A DNA stretch of 64,000 bases from NCBI GenBank assembly GCA_024195585.1, contig SWBL01000295.1, positions 1-64,000 on the forward strand, given 5' to 3'. Each line of letters begins with the position of its first letter. Position 1 is the first letter of the stretch. The notes under the pieces were generated by a model. That model saw nothing but the letters and a program-made list of their open reading frames with translations, was not told the origin of the DNA and made no database searches. Positions 1 through 13,223 of the stretch are shown here, piece by piece. Source of the stretch: Aureobasidium sp. EXF-3400 (Eukaryota; Ascomycota; Dothideomycetes; Dothideales; Saccotheciaceae). The translations under genes were made by a program, and so were the position numbers.

Positions 1-1570
<1,570 letters not shown>

Positions 1571-2346
1571 GGCATGTACAAGACATTTGGCAGCATAAAC
1601 GGGGCAGGAGTTTTTGGCAGATAGGCGCATCGGGTGTCAAAGAGTAGGACGGAGTCCCATTTTCGACAGTCTTGTCGTATTCTCATTTTTTTGCTTTTCT
1701 TAACCACACGGTAAAGCTGCAGCACAGATTGTGGGCAGATGCACGGGATGGCGTTCTGACAGTATTCATTCGTTTGTCGCTTTTTCTTTTCTTTATTGTT
1801 CTCGAGTTGGCCCTGCCGACTTCTGGGAGTTCTGGTGGACATTGGTGGCATTTTTGCTCTTCTTGAGTGTCTTTCAGCGGCATATATGCAGGGCGTGGTT
1901 GCGTCGGAGGCTGATAATGACTTGACGCTCGTGTAACTATATTATAGAGACTGCCAAAGCAGCGGAAAAATGCATACATTGTTGCACACTGCAAGACATT
2001 TGATGAATCAATGTTTTAGAACGATTCACCCAAAGTGGCAACCAAGTTGGCAGTGGCAGGCCAAGAGCAGGAAACTACTGGCGTCCATGGGCTTGGGGCT
2101 GCACGGACCGATGACGAAGACGTGCCCGAGAACGACTGGAACCTCCACACGCCTCGTCTCGTCGCATGCACGCCCAAACCCTACACTTTCTGTCCTGTAG
2201 CAATTCACAGCAACCTCGCTGTCGTCACCGTCGCTGCTCACCTCGTCACTGCTCTCGTCCATCCGCATTGACACGCTCATATCGATCGCTCAATACTCCA
2301 TCCGCACCACACCGGGCCCGCTGCGAGCCCCAGTTCACCGCACATC
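1571..2346. other. Intergenic region between the C2H2 gene and the epsin gene
   Basis: No convincing coding sequence. The stretch after the zinc-finger stop is T-rich (around 1680-1800) and probably 3' UTR. The 200 bases before the epsin ATG are C-rich, as expected of a fungal 5' leader. A weak TATA-like AT stretch lies near 1937-1946. Confidence 0.5.
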
Positions 2347-4185
2347 ATGTCGCATATGCTCAGGAGCGTCAAGAATGTCACCAAGGGATACTCGTCCGTC
2401 CAGGTCAAAGTCAGAAATGGTCAGTCTTGGCCAGCCGACAAGTCTGCCCCGTATTGACACCATGCACAGCGACCAGCAACGATCCTTGGGGCCCGACAGG
2501 CACCGACATGGCCGAAATCGCCAAGATCACATACAACAGGTCTGCACATTACACCGCGCCTCGGCTGCAATCAACACTGACACTATGCCTTCAGCTCGAC
2601 GGATTTCTACGAAGTCATGGATATGCTCGACAAGCGCCTCAACGACAAGGGCAAGAACTGGCGCCACGTCTTGAAATCTCTCAAAGTTCTCGACTACTGC
2701 CTTCACGAGGGCTCCGAGTTGTGCGTCACATGGGCTCGTAAAAACATCTACATTATCCGCACCCTCCGCGAGTTCATTTATCTTGATGAGGAGGGTCGTG
2801 ATGTTGGCCAAAATAGTACGTGTCCCCAGCGTGCCGCCGCCGCCGCCTAAGCCATACTGACCAGCCTCGTAGTTCGTGTCTCTGCCAAGGAGTTGACCTC
2901 TCTCATCATGGATGAAGAACGCCTGCGCTCCGAACGTCAAAACAGACACTCATGGAAATCAAGAGTCACTGGTCTTGAAGACATGTCTGGCGGAGGTTAC
3001 GATAGCGAGACACATTCGACCCCCAGAAAGCCACGTGAGCGTGCCAACAGAGTACGTACCGATGATGAGGATCTCGAATACAGACTTGCGCTCGAAGCAA
3101 GTAAGAATGAGGCCGAGGAAGATGCCAGACGACGCGCCATGAAGACCAGAGGCGGTGAAGACGACGACGATCTGGCCAAAGCGCTCAAGTTGAGCAAGGA
3201 AGAGGAAGAAGCACGCAAGCGCGAGTTTGACGATGCAAATGCAAGTTCGCTGTTTGACGATACGCCCGCTCAGGCGCAGCAACCCACCGGCTTCAACCAG
3301 GGTTACCAGCAACAGACAGCCGTCGACTGGTTCGGTAACCCCATGGGACAACAGCAACCTCAATCCACTGGTTACTTAAACAATGCCTACAACCAGCAGC
3401 CGCTTCAAGCCCAACAGACGGCCTTCCCCTCAGACTATTCTGGCTACTACCAACAGCCACAGCCCACCGCCTTTGACCAGTCCTTCCAGCAGCAACAACA
3501 GCCGCAGCAGCAATTCCTACAGCCCCAGGCAACCGGCTACAATCCATGGGCTACCCAGATGCAGCCTCAGCAACAGCAACAACCCCAGCAGACCGCCCAA
3601 CCTGGCTCCAACAACCCATGGGCTCTCTCATCTCCCGCCTCATCAGAGGCTCTGCGCCCGCAGCCCACTGGCTCCAACAATCCCTTTGCCTCGTCGTTCA
3701 ATCGTCCGCAGCAGACTCAACAGCAGAGAGCTCCTACCTTGTCTGCACTGCAAGAACAAAAGACGGCTACGCAGTTCAATCAGCCTGCATACAACCCCAT
3801 CACCAGCTACCAAGCTCCCCAACCCGCAGCTGCTCCTTTCCAACAACCAGCCCAAACTGCTCAGCCCATGGACCCTCACCGCGCACAGCTCAATGCACTT
3901 CTGTCTTCTGGTGAAGGTCAGGACACCTTTGGCAACGTCGGAAACATGCGTATTCCTGCTCAGCACACGGCTCCCGGTACCTTTGTCAACAGTGCTGGTC
4001 AGGGACTTACTAAACTCGAAGCGTCGCGCACTGGCAACAACCCTTTCTTACACTCTCAATTCACCGGCATGCCTCAACAGCAGTTCCCTGCACAGACAGG
4101 ACCTGCAAATGGATATGCATCGTCCAATCCTTTCGGTCAAAGGCAGCAAGCTCCCCAGCAGTCTGGCAGTCTTATTGACCTGTGA
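2347..4185 (+). CDS. Epsin (ENTH-domain endocytic adaptor, Ent1/Ent2-like)
   Basis: Clathrin adaptor that binds PtdIns(4,5)P2 and ubiquitinated cargo at endocytic sites. Exons are 2347-2419, 2470-2539, 2595-2815 and 2873-4185 (558 aa); all three introns (50-57 nt) lie in the ENTH domain. The N-terminus MSHMLRSVKNVTKGYSSVQ is the lipid-binding helix of an ENTH domain (about residues 1-150). Two ubiquitin-interacting motifs follow near 188 (DLEYRLALEAS) and 220 (DDLAKALKLSKEE). A long Gln/Pro-rich tail carries NPF motifs near 390, 509 and 540, which bind EH-domain proteins such as Pan1/Ede1. The last four residues, LIDL, form a clathrin-box. This domain order is diagnostic for epsins; yeast has two and I cannot tell which this matches. 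Confidence 0.95.
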
Positions 4186-6059
4186 TATCCTTTTCTTCCC
4201 TATTGTGTTGTACTGTTTTTTTATTTCTTTTTCTTTTCTTTTCTTTTTTGCCTAACTACCCCGTCGTCTTTTATCCGTTCTATCTCCCCTTCACCGTCTC
4301 ATCATCTGTGTCATAGACTTTTTGGAGCGGTGTGTTATGATGACCTTTCCTCCCTGGTTTTGTAACTTGAGATACCGCTAATCGTTTGATCATATCTTGT
4401 ACTTTTTCCTTTGCCACAAAAAGAACCTCCGTACTAAACCATGTCATTGTGTGAACATCACTCGTCGTCGACAACGTAGTTCGTGCCTTCCAATCTCTTA
4501 AATCCTTTCGACACGCGATCAGTTAGCCATGCTCGGATTGCAATAACAGGCGCCCAACTCTGGCAGTCTGACAATCGTTTCCAGCAGGTACATCTGTGTT
4601 CAACCTGGTCCCAGTTTTCGACGACCACTGTGATGTACAAAGCGTAATATGAGGCTCGACCTTAGGAAAATTTCATTACTCTTATGTACACACCACACCC
4701 TCCTGACTTTAGCTTTGTGCTGCCTGATGCGCATCCCTGACGGGATCCCAATACCTATTGCTTGTACTGCTGCTGATTGTTTCATTGATTGAAGGGGACT
4801 TTGGTTCTACCTGACTGGACTGTCCAGATTTGTTCCTGTTATCCCGGAAGCGAAATACATGCCCTACACGTACAAAGGTTAGCTAAGCTCATCCTTCTGC
4901 ATCACCCAAGCTTACACAACATCCATCGTATAATCCAGTTCTCTTCGTTGAAGCTTTCTGTGTCATGTCCCTTCTCATATATGAACTTGGTCTCAGGGCT
5001 TGCCTCGCGATAGATTCTTAAAATCTCGTTGTGGACTGCCGATTCACAGATTTGAATATTTGAATACGGTGGTAGTACCTGTGTTCGTTAGCCAATAATG
5101 CATGCTAGTATTTTTCCGTTTTCTGACACTTGCATTAGGATCACCTCTCAACTGGGGCAACAAACTGTTCGGACTGCTCAGAATTCGTTCTCGTCCTAGA
5201 ATCGCCTCATTCTATAAAAGCAGTCAGCAAAATCCTTCCATTCTTTTACGTTGTGTCAGTCCCACTTTCATCAAGTCGTAGAGCTGATTATCAGAACTTT
5301 TCTGGGAAGATAGTCCAAGTCGCTGGAAGAATTTGGTTTTAGAATCACTGCGTGCTAGAGCTTGTAGTGGTGGAGCCATTGTCGTCGGTGCTCTAGACAA
5401 CAAGATCCACTGCCTTTGCTGGGGGTAAGTATGGACTTTTCAAGTACCTAAGTGGCATGTCCAGGCATAGACTCCAGCGACATCGGCTTTCTCTGGGTGT
5501 ATGTCCAGCATAGAGCCATAGGGGTATCAATTCGTCCCGTGCCGCTATGTGATCTACTCTGCATTTGCATGTGAGATACTCATCTGTTGTACGCGATTGG
5601 CATCCTGGAAGGTTGGACCAGCCTACGAGTATACCTGTCAGATCACAATACTCATCCATGGTCCAGCGGATTAAGGTCCGCCTATCTTTACAGTACGACA
5701 CCACGAAGAGCTCTGCGATATTAACATCAACCTTTACTGTATCACACGAAATTCGATGAGGTGAGCAGAGAATTAACATCTCAATTTCCAACTGTGACTT
5801 TATCACGTTTCCAGAAGATTGTTCAAGTCTTTGATGATGCCAGCAGTATGATCGATTGCGTTGCAGCGGCAGTATTGGCAGATAACTTGCATACACAAAA
5901 CAATTCCAGCCTCAGAAAAAAACCGTCTAGTAACTGCCGGCAGCGAGTTGAGCGCTATGGGCGTCAACTCTGTTGGCCTTCTCGAAAGTCCATGGTGACG
6001 ACTAGCCAAGTCAAGCAACTGCAGCATCCTTGTTTGACTTGCAAGCGTTGGGCATCAAC
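4186..6059. other. Long intergenic region with a TATA box and possible untranslated first exon
   Basis: No protein I can support. A pyrimidine tract (4214-4250) follows the epsin stop. TATAAAAG stands at 5213-5220 on the plus strand, and a perfect donor GTAAGT at 5425-5430 follows about 200 bases later with no good ATG between. This fits an untranslated first exon for the gene starting at 6060, but that is inference. A 167-codon minus-strand open frame at 5393-5896 has no family features and is probably chance. Confidence 0.45.
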
Positions 6060-8270
6060 ATGTCGAACAATATACAGAATTCAAATCACCCATCATGTGA
6101 AAGTGCATTAGTATGTATCAATGCAACTGGCTTGGGTCAAAACATTGACAGATCACTCCTTCCCTTGGGAGTCGGAATCCATTTTCTGCCGCACAAGCCC
6201 TACCAATTACATAGACAAGATGGAAGGCGGCATGCAGAATTGTCGAGGAAGGTGCTGCGAGACATCAGATCATCGTTCTCCCACACTGAACCATACCCCT
6301 ATCCAGAACATCCTACCGCAAGCAGCAAATCAATCAGCATGCTTCTTTTTCCCCCATCATCTATCCAAGAACCACTTCGCGATAGCACTAATCGCGAATA
6401 CCTTGATCATTCGAACGGAAGCTGGCCATCGACTTCCAAGAAATCTTGTTACCTTACAGACCTAGGCATTTCGGAAGTCGGCTCATCCGACATATCGATA
6501 TACAATGCATCAAGAGCGCCCTCATGCATATCAGACATTGCTTCTGACTCGAGTCGTCATCATTCCTCCAGCCACTTAACTGCTGCCGATCACAAGACTC
6601 AGCCCCTTCACGCAAGAGCAAAGAGTGAAGGAAATGCTCAACACGACCTAGTCCGGTTCGTGAATCGCCCGCACGGTACACCTCTCTTCACCATCGCCGA
6701 GCAGAAATCACTTGCCACGCTTCGAAATCAGATGTCCTTCGCTTCTTTCGGGCGGAGAGGACACCCTTCTCTTGTCACGGCATCCTCTGGAAAGCCCAAG
6801 GCTGCCAGCGTCGATGACACAGTACTATACCTGAGCCGACGTGGACTATTCCAAGACACTCAGACGTCTTCAGGCCTAGATATGCCCATCCCTAGGAATG
6901 ATCCAGTGCATCCTTGGCAACCACCATTCGTGCCACCTCATCGTGTGAAGACCCCTGAAGGCGTACCGCACTGGCCTGCAAAAGTCCGAATCTCTTTTGT
7001 ACGAACAGTGGCAAGGATCCTGAGCTCCGCAACTTCATTATCTCCAGTAGAAGGCACTCGTTTCGTCTTGAGAACTTTACGTGCAGAGATTCGATCACGC
7101 AGCAGGCCTCAACCGCTAAGCTGGCGTCCACCTCTTAGTGGTCATTCGACTTATCATTACGATCAACCTTCGCAACATCCACTCATCAGTGCACGCTTCG
7201 CAGAAGTCATACAACCAGAAGATGATAGACCAGATGATACACAAGCTCCGCTGATGCCAGAACCGACCTTGGCCGAGAGACAATCTTTGGATAGACGGTG
7301 TCGATCAAAATCAACCAGCGCTTCTCTGGCCCAACGAGCTCTCGGCGCCATTGACGGCAATGCCATTCCAGTCAACCCTGCTCGAGCGATCAGGGCTCGT
7401 TCGGTGTCTGTCCCTCAAAACTTGAGGATATCAGAAGTTGAATCGACTCCAAGACGACTCATCCAGAACACAGTACAGACAGGCCAAAGCACAAGATCAT
7501 ATCCTTCTGATACTTCACGGACTATCGAAATGATCGAAAGCTTTCCGTCACCGCCATCCGGACCGCCAACCAAGCTGAGGGACAGTTTGCCATTCTTTGC
7601 ACCGACACCACAGAGAGCTCCTTTTCCTCATTCCTTAGGCGAAAGAGACACTATGACAGTTCATTCTGCAAGTCAAGACTAGGCATCAAACACTGACTTC
7701 TCGAATCCGCAACTGGCAGCTGATACATCAGGCTCAAGAACAGGAGGTACGCCACCAATTCGGGGTGAGCAGGACAGGTACACCTTCTCAGGTATGCCGA
7801 TATATCGTAACGATGCGGCATCGCTACACAGTCATGATCGCTCGCGGCTCCATCAAATGTCCGACATGGACTTGCAAGAGCCAAGTCAGACCTTGCAAGG
7901 CGCCTACAATGTGGCTCCGGAGCAGAACTATGTCGAAGAAGGACCCGGTAATGGGACGCTAAGAGACCCCACGTGTCCTCCTCAGGTCACCCACCCTGTC
8001 TCGAGCACAAGGTACAACGGTCAGAACGGAGGTTTGGCTCAGGAAACCCCTGGGGTGAAGCGGATGAAGGACGCTTGGAGAGCCAGATGGGGGATACTGC
8101 GCTCAAACATGCAGACGAGAAACGGAGTTGAAGACACGAGCTGTCAGATTGCCAAACCCATTTCTCGAGGCATACAGTGGATTGGCCAGGGTTGTTTGTG
8201 TCGAGACAAGAATGAGGACGAATCAGGGGATGAGACCAGCCGACAAAGCATTCGACTTGTCCAAGTCTGA
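6060..8270 (+). CDS. Unrecognised Ser-rich fungal protein; frame interrupted by one TAG, probably inside a 48-nt intron
   Basis: I do not recognise a family. From the ATG at 6060 (MSNNIQNS..) the frame is open to TAG at 7680-7682, then continues in the same frame with no further stop to TGA at 8268-8270. The simplest model is an intron at 7672-7719: donor GTCAAG, branch CTGAC at 7693-7697, acceptor CAG, 48 nt. It removes the stop and keeps frame, giving about 720 aa. Acceptors at 7731 and 7743 would also keep frame. Without splicing the product ends at about 540 aa. The protein is basic, low-complexity, rich in Ser/Pro/Arg, with a compact hydrophobic patch near HWPAKVRISFVRTVARIL (about residues 312-329) and a C-terminal KDAWRARWGIL stretch. 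The start is uncertain: an in-frame TTG lies at 6030 and another ATG near 6339. Confidence 0.6.
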
Positions 8271-8531
8271 TGCTGTTGGGAGGTTATTACTGGGTACTTG
8301 AGACACCTAGATACTACAACGACATCATTACTCTTTACAACATGGAAAGACTGTTTTGTATTGATGGGATGCGATTTTTAAAAAGCGGGTCCCCTGTAAT
8401 CGTAAATATGTTGGGCATGAGTCGTGAAGCGTTATATGGGCCAAACTCCAAGGCAAAAGAAACGATTCGCTCCAAAACCGATGCAGTGTGCAGATGGTTG
8501 AGATGTATGTACAAGGTATGTTGGTGCCGCG

Positions 8532-10196
8532 CTAAGAGAACTTGACACCGGCTCTCTTCCTCTTCGCCGGGGATGTCAAGCCCGGCAACTCGCTATCGTT
8601 CTGTCCTATTGTCGGCCTCACCGCTGATTTGCCCAATGTGGTCCTGACTCGCTTCTTTGCGGGGCTCGACAATCCAGGCAGAGAAGACGTGTGAGCAGCT
8701 GCCGAACCTGCTACATTATTCTTCGGAGGAGCAAACTCGAGCCTGGAAGACAAGGATGGAGCCTTGAGTGCAGTGAAAGTGGGCGGCTTTTTAGGCGTTC
8801 CCAAGCTGGTGGTCAGAGGTTCAGAGGACTGCGGTGCAGATGTTGCGGGCGGTAGTGGTGGGGCTGTGGACACTGGCTTGGGTACAGCAAGCTTGGATGA
8901 GCGCGCAGCAGTCGCAATTCGAGACTTTCTTTTGATAGGCATTGTTTTGGCGCGCGATGTCGGTTCGCTTGATGGCTGGGTTACCTGTTGTGATTCAGGC
9001 TCTGTAGTGTCGGCCTCTATTTCAGCAGATTCTGGAACCACTTCCTCGAGAGGCTCCTCGGCAGATGTGAGAGGGACGAAAGGCTCCAAGGCTCTGGCAG
9101 ACACTCTTGAAGTACGAGCCTTTGTCTTTGGCGGACTGTCAGGTGAATCCGATTCAAACTCTCGTACGTGGGTCAGATTCTCGTTCCACTGCACACCTCT
9201 GTGTGCTGCCGACTTTCCGCTTTGCGCTTTTCCATCCACAATTGTCTCGGCTGGTTCCTCGATCGGATCCTCGAATGGAACGACCTCGTCACCAATGTTT
9301 AAAAGCCTAGCCTGAGGCATGATACTCTTTCCCTTGTTCTTGCGCGTATTTGATCGCGTAAGCAGAGCCAACTCCTGTGCTTCCGTTCTCTTCAGCGCAA
9401 CGTGATCGGCGGCACTTCTAATGGCGATCTTGGCTGGCTTCTTTGGAGCGGCAACTGGTGTGCGTGTACGTGTCGTCCGTCTTGGTGCCTTGGGTTTGGT
9501 TGGTGTCGATGCCGGCAGGTCAACAACGGGCTCCTCGTTTGTAGGCTCGAGTTCTTGCTTGGTGTCATCTAGAGGTTGCTTTGGAGGAAGTGGAGGACTG
9601 TTCGGGTCGAGATCTGTCAAGACTTTGGGCTTGTCGGTTGAAGCGAGGGCATGACGCACGACATCCGAGTCTCTGCGGTTCTCGAGGGATTCGCGTTTGT
9701 GAGCGGCCATGGGTCTTTTGCTCGCAGCGGCACGGCTGAGGAAAGCATGGAGGATGGCAGTATCATCTGAGATTCTAGGTTTGGGAACAGTCTCAGGGGT
9801 GTTGGTGTCTTCCGGAGGAGCTGACGAGGAGCGCAAGTCCTGGGCGACCAAAGAGCCGGCATCTTCGGCGTCACTCAGATCAGAGAAGGAGTCTTGAAGG
9901 TGAAGAGGGTCTGGGCCAGCATCGAGGCTAACACAACGTTTCTTTTTCTGGGGACCAGGCGACCTTGGAAGGGTTGGTTGGGCGAGACGAGATTGCGGCT
10001 GTAAGTGATGATATGGGGCTTTGGGGGCGCGTTGGTAGAGACGAGTGATTGTAATGCGCGAAGGGCCAAGGTGAGCGGCGTCGGTGGGGTTCCACGAAAA
10101 TTGCTTTGGACGCGACAAGCTGGCAGCGGCAGGAGCAGAATGCGGACGGGTGGGCGGCGACAGTCTCAAAACAGGAGCAGACGCGTCAACATCCAT
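8532..10196 (-). CDS. Uncharacterised basic, probably nuclear protein (554 aa)
   Basis: Single-exon minus-strand frame. The chosen start is ATG at 10196 (MDVDASAPVLRL); an upstream in-frame codon at 10274 extends the frame but adds sequence that does not look protein-like. The protein is disordered in appearance and rich in Pro, Ser, Lys and Thr. Near the C-terminus a short motif is repeated: LPGLSSPAKKRVR and LPGLTSPAKRKR, each with a basic cluster that could act as a nuclear localisation signal. A central segment, GVQWNENLTHVREFESDSP, is the most conserved-looking part. No catalytic or DNA-binding domain is visible. It shares a 241-bp divergent promoter with the Mrp10 gene. Function unknown; codon use and the length of the frame support it being real. 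Confidence 0.7.
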   Translation of the reverse strand: MDVDASAPVLRLSPPTRPHSAPAAASLSRPKQFSWNPTDAAHLGPSRITITRLYQRAPKAPYHHLQPQSRLAQPTLPRSPGPQKKKRCVSLDAGPDPLHLQDSFSDLSDAEDAGSLVAQDLRSSSAPPEDTNTPETVPKPRISDDTAILHAFLSRAAASKRPMAAHKRESLENRRDSDVVRHALASTDKPKVLTDLDPNSPPLPPKQPLDDTKQELEPTNEEPVVDLPASTPTKPKAPRRTTRTRTPVAAPKKPAKIAIRSAADHVALKRTEAQELALLTRSNTRKNKGKSIMPQARLLNIGDEVVPFEDPIEEPAETIVDGKAQSGKSAAHRGVQWNENLTHVREFESDSPDSPPKTKARTSRVSARALEPFVPLTSAEEPLEEVVPESAEIEADTTEPESQQVTQPSSEPTSRAKTMPIKRKSRIATAARSSKLAVPKPVSTAPPLPPATSAPQSSEPLTTSLGTPKKPPTFTALKAPSLSSRLEFAPPKNNVAGSAAAHTSSLPGLSSPAKKRVRTTLGKSAVRPTIGQNDSELPGLTSPAKRKRAGVKFS

Positions 10197-10437
10197 GGTG
10201 GTGCGAGGCAGTCGTGCAAGCGGATAAAGATGACCTGGAAGAAGGAGCGACTTTGGACTTGGAGGCACATGCAAGATGACCTATGTTTGATGACAAGCAC
10301 AACAAAGCCAACCCGCGGGCGTGCATAGGGCAACGCTTCGGGGAAGGTGCGCCGACGCCAAGAATAGCTGGGTCAAGATTTCCAATTCGTCTCTCTGAAC
10401 AGATACAGCAGCGTATTGTCGTCGCCAGCAGCTCGCC

Positions 10438-10852
10438 ATGGTCGTCAAGAACACTCAAGCCGTCGCAAAGGCCACCGCGCCTCGTCTGCCACCCCTCCAC
10501 AAGCTGCGCGTCCGCAAGCCTGATCAGGCTGGCGCAAACCCTTGCATCGGCGTCATGTCTTCTGTCCTCGGTATGCTTGATCGCAACCCTCTTCGCCCTG
10601 CTGCACTTGCTCTGACACGCTTCTCAGGATGTTGGGCATCGTCTGGATACACTGCCCAAGGATGTGCCGCTCTTGAACAACAACTTCGCGCATGCATGGA
10701 CGCCCCCGTATGTTTTGGCCGCCTCAGCTTGACTTACGCCCACTCTAACTCTAGTCGTCGTGCAGAAAGCTGGTCAAACCAAGAAGAGTTCCATCAACTA
10801 CCATCTCTCGAGATTATATCCCCAGATCATTGGCCCTCACAAGCGAAACTAG
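10438..10852 (+). CDS. MRP10: Mitochondrial small-subunit ribosomal protein Mrp10 (mS37), CHCH type
   Basis: Component of the mitochondrial ribosome small subunit. Exons are 10438-10570, 10628-10707 and 10766-10852 (99 aa). The protein has the Mrp10 signature: a basic N-terminus with LRVRKPDQAGANPC, then a CHCH helical hairpin with Cys at NPC..VLGCW and CAALEQQLRAC, and the family C-terminus SSINYHLSRLYPQIIGP. The second intron could end at TAG 10752-10754 or CAG 10763-10765. Only the latter yields the conserved C-terminus and a stop at 10850-10852; the former shifts the frame. CHCH proteins of this kind are imported through the Mia40 disulfide relay, so no classical presequence is expected. 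Confidence 0.93.
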
Positions 10853-12004
10853 ACGTTTGTCAAATCTCCTTACCCTTCACGACTGCATTCTGGCATTATA
10901 CGGCGTATCGGCGACAAGAATACTCCCTCTTGATCTTGGCTTCTCTTTCCCAGGCGGCGTCCTTTCCTTCTCTCTGTACTACAACTCTATCTTTCGACAT
11001 GTACAATTCTTCTCCAGAAGGTCCTGTCAGCCAGGACCATTTCCCCATAAGCCACTGTCTTTTCGATCATGATCCTTGCGCATCTGGGTACGCTCTATCC
11101 AAGAAGCTCTCAGACTATAGTCCTGCACCATGTACACATGCATAGAAGCTGTACATCCTCCCCGTGTACTAAAAGATGTAACGCGTGTGGCTACAAAAAT
11201 GCACAATACTATGAGGAAACAGGAAGATGTCCACTGGGAAGTGACAACTTATCGGCTCTCAATGGACATGCCCCTCCTCCAAGAACATCTGTGCCTTTTT
11301 ATAGTATGCATCTTGCTTGTTGCCGCAGGCAGAGTACGATGGAAGTTACAGACTTTAGTACACGGGGAGGATGGACGGGCCAAATGACAAGGCAGCCTCC
11401 TCAGTCAGAGTAAACCATCCGAAGAGCATGCTCCTTTTTGCCAAGGCTGTTTTGTGATGTGAATTCTCTAAGGCGGACCTCGTATCTCAGCGAAAATGCG
11501 CGTTCGTTGTAGTTTCTTGTCGTGACTCTTGCTGCTGCTGCTGCTAAAGGCGGACTCGCACTCGATTCCCCGCATGATTGGCCAAAGCTTTGGTAGTGCT
11601 TCTAGACGTTTCTGTAACAATATTTCGCTCTCCCGGCCCTCCTGTCGCTCGACCATCATCTTCGATACCCTTGTGTTTCTGTCTACTTATTTACTGCTTG
11701 CTATCTTGTTTCCCTTCTGTTCTCCCAATTGTCCTGCTGTTCACCCTCGGTAAGTCTCCGATACTGCCTATCGTCCCACTTCACCTTCATATGATGAGAC
11801 ACCAGCTGGCACCAGTCCTAGAAAGACTTGTACTCTTTTTGCTGCGGACTAGCTTGCGGGGACAATCTCCCTATCTCTGATATGCATCTTCACTCCCATC
11901 TCTGCATGAGGATTTTGGAATCAGCGCACCAATGACTGACCGTCAATCGCAACAGACGCGCATAATCTACTTCCTCGTCTCGCCCAACCCTTCACACCGC
12001 CGAC
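10853..12004. other. Intergenic region holding a likely AHA1 5' UTR intron
   Basis: No protein-coding gene supported. CT-rich leader-like sequence occupies about 11600-11750. A probable spliced 5' UTR intron ends 50 bases before the AHA1 start (listed separately). The rest shows nothing I recognise. Confidence 0.5.
11750..11955 (+). other. Putative 5' UTR intron of AHA1
   Basis: Donor GTAAGT at 11750-11755, branch-like GACTGAC at 11934-11940, acceptor ACAG ending at 11955; 206 nt. It lies wholly upstream of the AHA1 ATG at 12005. It is longer than coding introns in the window, as 5' UTR introns often are. Transcript evidence is needed; this is inferred from splice signals only. Confidence 0.5.
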
Positions 12005-13048
12005 ATGGTTCTCCACAACCCAAACAACTGGCACTGGGTCAACAAGGATGTCTCCGGTTGGACCAAGGAGTATCTGTCAAAGGATCTCGTTGGCATCAAG
12101 GCAGAGAAGGATGGTGCAACTGCTGAGATCTCAAAGTTGCTGAGCCAGGAGGGCGATGTCGAAGTCGCACAACGCAAGGGCAAGGTCATCACCATCTTCG
12201 ACCTCAAGTTGCAACTCGAGTACACCGGCAAGACCAAGGAAGACGAGAATGTCAGCGGTACCATCACTGTTCCTGAGGTTGCACACGACACCGAGGAGGA
12301 TGAGTACGTTGTGCGTAATCCCACACTCTCCACGCATTGTATTCGTCGCTGACATTCTGGTTAGTTCGAGATTGAGATGTACTCCGAGTCTTCGTCCAAG
12401 ACTCCTGTCAAGGACCTCGTCCGATCGCAAATCACTTCGCAGCTTCGCGCTAGATTCCAGCAATTGGGCCCCGCTCTGATGGAGACCCACGCCAAAGACA
12501 TTCAGCACGCAGCTGGCCACAAGCCTGGCTTCACCCCTGCCAAGGTCTACTCTAGCTCATCCGTCAACAAGCAGACCGACGAGTCCAAGTCCTCGACTGC
12601 CACCTCCACCTCCAACGGTAAAGGTCCCGCCGTCAATGTGACCAGCCTCAGCGACCAGCAAGAGTTCCGCTGCGACGCCCCTATGCTTTTCCAGATCCTC
12701 ACCGACCCTCAACGCATCGCCGCTTTCACTCGCGCACCCCCAAAGATCTTCGAGGGCGCCAGACCTGGCGGCAAGTTCGAAATCTTTGGCGGAAACGTCA
12801 GTGGAGAGTACGTCGAGCTTTCAGAACCTACAAAGATTGTCCAGAAGTGGCGTCTCGCCCAGTGGCCTCAGGGTCACTACAGTACTCTGAACATTGCCTT
12901 TGAGCAGAACAACGTCGATGCTGTTACCATCATGCGCGTCGACTGGACTGGTGTGCCCGTTGGCGAGGAGGAGGCCACCAAGCGCAACTGGGAAAACTAT
13001 TACGTCCGCTCGATGAAGCAGACATTCGGCATTGGCTCAATTCTCTAA
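12005..13048 (+). CDS. AHA1: Hsp90 co-chaperone Aha1 (activator of Hsp90 ATPase)
   Basis: Binds the middle domain of Hsp90 and stimulates its ATPase in the cytosol. Exons are 12005-12310 and 12365-13048 (329 aa), with a 54-nt intron GTGCGT..TAG. The N-terminal domain starts with NPNNWHWVNKDVSGWTKEY, the typical Aha1 beginning, and contains the later segment FDLKLQLEYTG. A Ser/Thr-rich linker (about 165-200) separates it from the C-terminal Bet v1/START-like domain, which has FTRAPPKIFEGARPGGKFEI, VSGEYVEL and KWRLAQWPQGHYS. Length and two-domain layout match Aha1 rather than the short Hch1. Confidence 0.96.
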
Positions 13049-13223
13049 GCAGAATCAGCTAGCTTCTCGCAGGAAAGCGTCAAGAATTTTACGGGTACAT
13101 GAAAGCATTTCAGTCGGACTGCATTGGTTCGCTCTCTCGGATAGAGGGATATTAGACACGAATAATTACACAAGTTATAGACATCAAAGTCGTTCAAATT
13201 TTGGAATATGCTTCTTCTCGGAA

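Noticed and set aside
5393..5896. 167-codon minus-strand frame in the long intergenic region
   Set aside because: Cys/Arg/Leu-rich random-looking composition, no recognised motif, no convincing splice partners.
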